From NCBI GenBank assembly GCA_964613235.1, contig CAZTGM010000069.1, positions 1-6,388 on the forward strand: a DNA stretch of 6,388 nucleotides, in the 5' to 3' direction. Source of the stretch: J005 sp964613235. GTDB taxonomy: Bacteria; Pseudomonadota; Zetaproteobacteria; Mariprofundales; Mariprofundaceae. Positions 4,725 to 6,388 of this stretch are shown piece after piece (the stretch's first letter is position 1; each line of letters begins with the position of its first letter). Under the pieces are notes generated by a model. That model made no database searches and had not been told where the DNA came from. It saw nothing but the letters and a program-made list of their open reading frames with translations. Made by a program: the position numbers and the translations under genes.

Positions 4725-6388
4725 ATGACAGCGCGTCTTAAGATCGAGGCAGGCCAATGCTCGCAAGCCGGCGTCAAAGCGCAAAACGAGGACTGTTGCG
4801 GCATCCGTATTCCCGAAGGCATGGAACTCAACCACAAGGGCATCATTGCCGTAACGGCGGACGGCGTCGGCTCCAGCGAAGCCGGACGCGAAGCCAGCGA
4901 ATATTGCGTGCAGGGCTTTATTGCCGACTATCTGAGCACACCGATGTCCTGGAGCGTAAAAACAGCGGGAGAACGTATTATCCGCTCGCTGAATTCATGG
5001 CTCTATAGTCAGGGTCAGCGCCGCTATGCTTCCCAGCTGAGCCTGGCTTCCACGCTGGCCGTACTAATCCTCAAATCCACGACGGCGCACCTGTTTCATG
5101 TCGGAGACTCACGTATCTACCTGCTGCGCAACGGCAAGCTGCGTTGCCTCACCAAGGATCACCGCCTCATCGTCGATCGCAACAAAAGCTATCTGGCACG
5201 CGCCATGGGCGGTGAACATGAGGTGCACTTCGATTATCGCAGCCTGGGCGTGGAAGTTGGTGATACCTTCCTGCTGACCAGCGACGGCGTGCATGAATTC
5301 CTCAGCAATGAACAATTACAGGAGCTGGCTGCCGCAAATAATCCTGAACAGGCTGCACACACCATCGTCGAGGCAGCACTGGTGGCAGGCAGCGACGATA
5401 ACCTGACCTGCCAGGTAATCCGCGTTCAGCAACTGCCCAATCAGAACGAGCATGAATATTACCGCCAGCTGACTTCACTGCCGTTTCCGCCGCCGCTGGA
5501 GGCCGGCATGGTGCTGGACGGCTATCGCATTATCCGCGAATTGCATACCAGCCGCACCATCCAGGTATACTTGGCCGAGGATACCGAAAGCAGCGAAACT
5601 GTCGTCATCAAAACCCCATCGGTCAATTTTGAAGACGATCCGGTCTATATCGACCGTTTCCTGCATGAAGTCTGGGTCGGACGTCGCATCAACAGTCCGC
5701 ATGTATTCAAGGTTTACCAACTCAAACGCAAGCGCAGTTGTCTATATTATGTCACCGAATTCCTCGAAGGCCGCTCACTGGCGCAATGGATTCTGGACAA
5801 CCCGCAGCCCGACCTGGAACAAGTGCGTACGATTGTCAGCCAGATCATCAAGGGATTGCGTGCTTTCCATCGCCGCGACATGGTACATCAGGATATCAAA
5901 CCGGAAAACATCATGATCGACAAGCATGGCATCATTAAAATCATCGATTTCGGCTCCACCCAGGTTGCAGGTCTGAAGGAAATCTATACGCCGGTGCGTG
6001 CCGAGCATGTAGAAGGAACCGCCAATTATATTGCGCCGGAATTATTCGATGGCTTTGAAGGTACGCCGAAAAGCGATATGTATTCGCTGGGCGTGACCGT
6101 TTACGAAATGCTTTCCGGCGGCCATTTCCCTTACGGGCGTCTGGAAGATGCCTGCAAGCATAAAAGCTACGATTATATTTCCGTGCGCCAGTATAATCTG
6201 AACGTACCTGTCTGGATGGACGAGGCTATCCGCAAGGCCGTGCATCCCGATCCCGAAAAGCGCTACGACACCTTCTCCGAATTCGAAGTCGATCTGAACA
6301 AACCCAACCCCACCCTGATGCGCACCACCACGCCTCTGCTGGAACGCGATCCGGTCAGATTCTGGAAAATCATCGCCCTGATATTGCT
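4725..6388 (+). CDS. Bifunctional PP2C-type phosphatase / Ser-Thr protein kinase with C-terminal membrane anchor (3' end off window)
   Basis: 554 complete codons are seen. Residues about 5-235 form a compact PP2C phosphatase: NED (21-23), DGVG (46-49), GDSR (127-130), TSDG (185-188) and DDN (224-226), so the expected metal-binding aspartates D46, D187 and D225 are present. Residues about 266-530 form a kinase: lysine K296 (VVIK), helix-C glutamate E315, HQDIKPEN (388-395), DFG (408-410) and APE (437-439). The glycine-rich loop is degenerate (LHTSRTIQVY), and HQD replaces HRD, making it a non-RD kinase. The last visible residues (RFWKIIALIL) look like the start of a membrane helix. The same fusion is known beside nirB and nasA in Pseudomonas (PA1782-like), where its target is, to my knowledge, not established. 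ATG 4725 is preceded by a weak GTAGG; the gene lies 45 bases after the transporter with no promoter or terminator seen between, so it is probably co-transcribed. Confidence 0.93.
   Translation, partial: MTARLKIEAGQCSQAGVKAQNEDCCGIRIPEGMELNHKGIIAVTADGVGSSEAGREASEYCVQGFIADYLSTPMSWSVKTAGERIIRSLNSWLYSQGQRRYASQLSLASTLAVLILKSTTAHLFHVGDSRIYLLRNGKLRCLTKDHRLIVDRNKSYLARAMGGEHEVHFDYRSLGVEVGDTFLLTSDGVHEFLSNEQLQELAAANNPEQAAHTIVEAALVAGSDDNLTCQVIRVQQLPNQNEHEYYRQLTSLPFPPPLEAGMVLDGYRIIRELHTSRTIQVYLAEDTESSETVVIKTPSVNFEDDPVYIDRFLHEVWVGRRINSPHVFKVYQLKRKRSCLYYVTEFLEGRSLAQWILDNPQPDLEQVRTIVSQIIKGLRAFHRRDMVHQDIKPENIMIDKHGIIKIIDFGSTQVAGLKEIYTPVRAEHVEGTANYIAPELFDGFEGTPKSDMYSLGVTVYEMLSGGHFPYGRLEDACKHKSYDYISVRQYNLNVPVWMDEAIRKAVHPDPEKRYDTFSEFEVDLNKPNPTLMRTTTPLLERDPVRFWKIIALIL

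Noticed and set aside
4702..4728. Eight-codon open frame (MFAVGCCA) whose TGA overlaps the ATG of the kinase/phosphatase gene as ATGA
   Set aside because: The ATGA overlap would suit translational coupling, but no ribosome site precedes the small frame and it is short enough to be chance.

Overview
This window looks like part of an assimilatory nitrate/nitrite locus from a proteobacterium, most likely a gammaproteobacterium or close relative. The evidence is an NADH-type nitrite reductase (NirB) with enterobacterial/pseudomonad-like architecture, a NarK/NasA-type nitrate porter, and a PP2C-phosphatase/Ser-Thr-kinase fusion of the kind found beside nirB and nasA in Pseudomonas. By eye, base composition is moderately GC-rich in genes and lower in the one sizeable intergenic region. 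The genus cannot be assigned from the sequence alone.

Layout: positions 1-2142 on the minus strand hold the first 714 codons of nirB, whose C-terminal end runs off the left edge. A 256-base divergent intergenic region (2143-2398) follows. It holds the nirB control region, a set of overlapping inverted repeats, and a promoter candidate facing right. On the plus strand come a stand-alone class I glutamine amidotransferase (2399-3100), a 501-residue MFS nitrate/nitrite transporter with apparently 14 membrane segments (3174-4679), and a PP2C phosphatase-protein kinase fusion (4725 to the right edge, truncated just as a C-terminal membrane anchor begins). No transcription terminator or insertion sequence is evident, and no tRNA or CRISPR was recognised.

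The most informative non-coding signal is a near-identical 17-base element occurring three times, each upstream of a gene and pointing into it: before nirB (2180-2196, minus), before the amidotransferase (2371-2387, plus) and before the transporter (3114-3130, plus). All three have the GG-N10-GC spacing of sigma-54 (RpoN) promoters with a TTGCT -12 box. This suggests that nitrite reduction, nitrate uptake, the amidotransferase and, by read-through, the kinase/phosphatase are switched on together by an enhancer-binding protein such as NtrC. That activator is an inference, because no clear NtrC site was found.

Proposed working model (inference): the transporter imports nitrate or nitrite, NirB with an off-window NirD reduces nitrite to ammonium, and the membrane-anchored phosphatase/kinase adjusts some component by reversible phosphorylation. 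The amidotransferase has no evident synthase partner, so its role is open.
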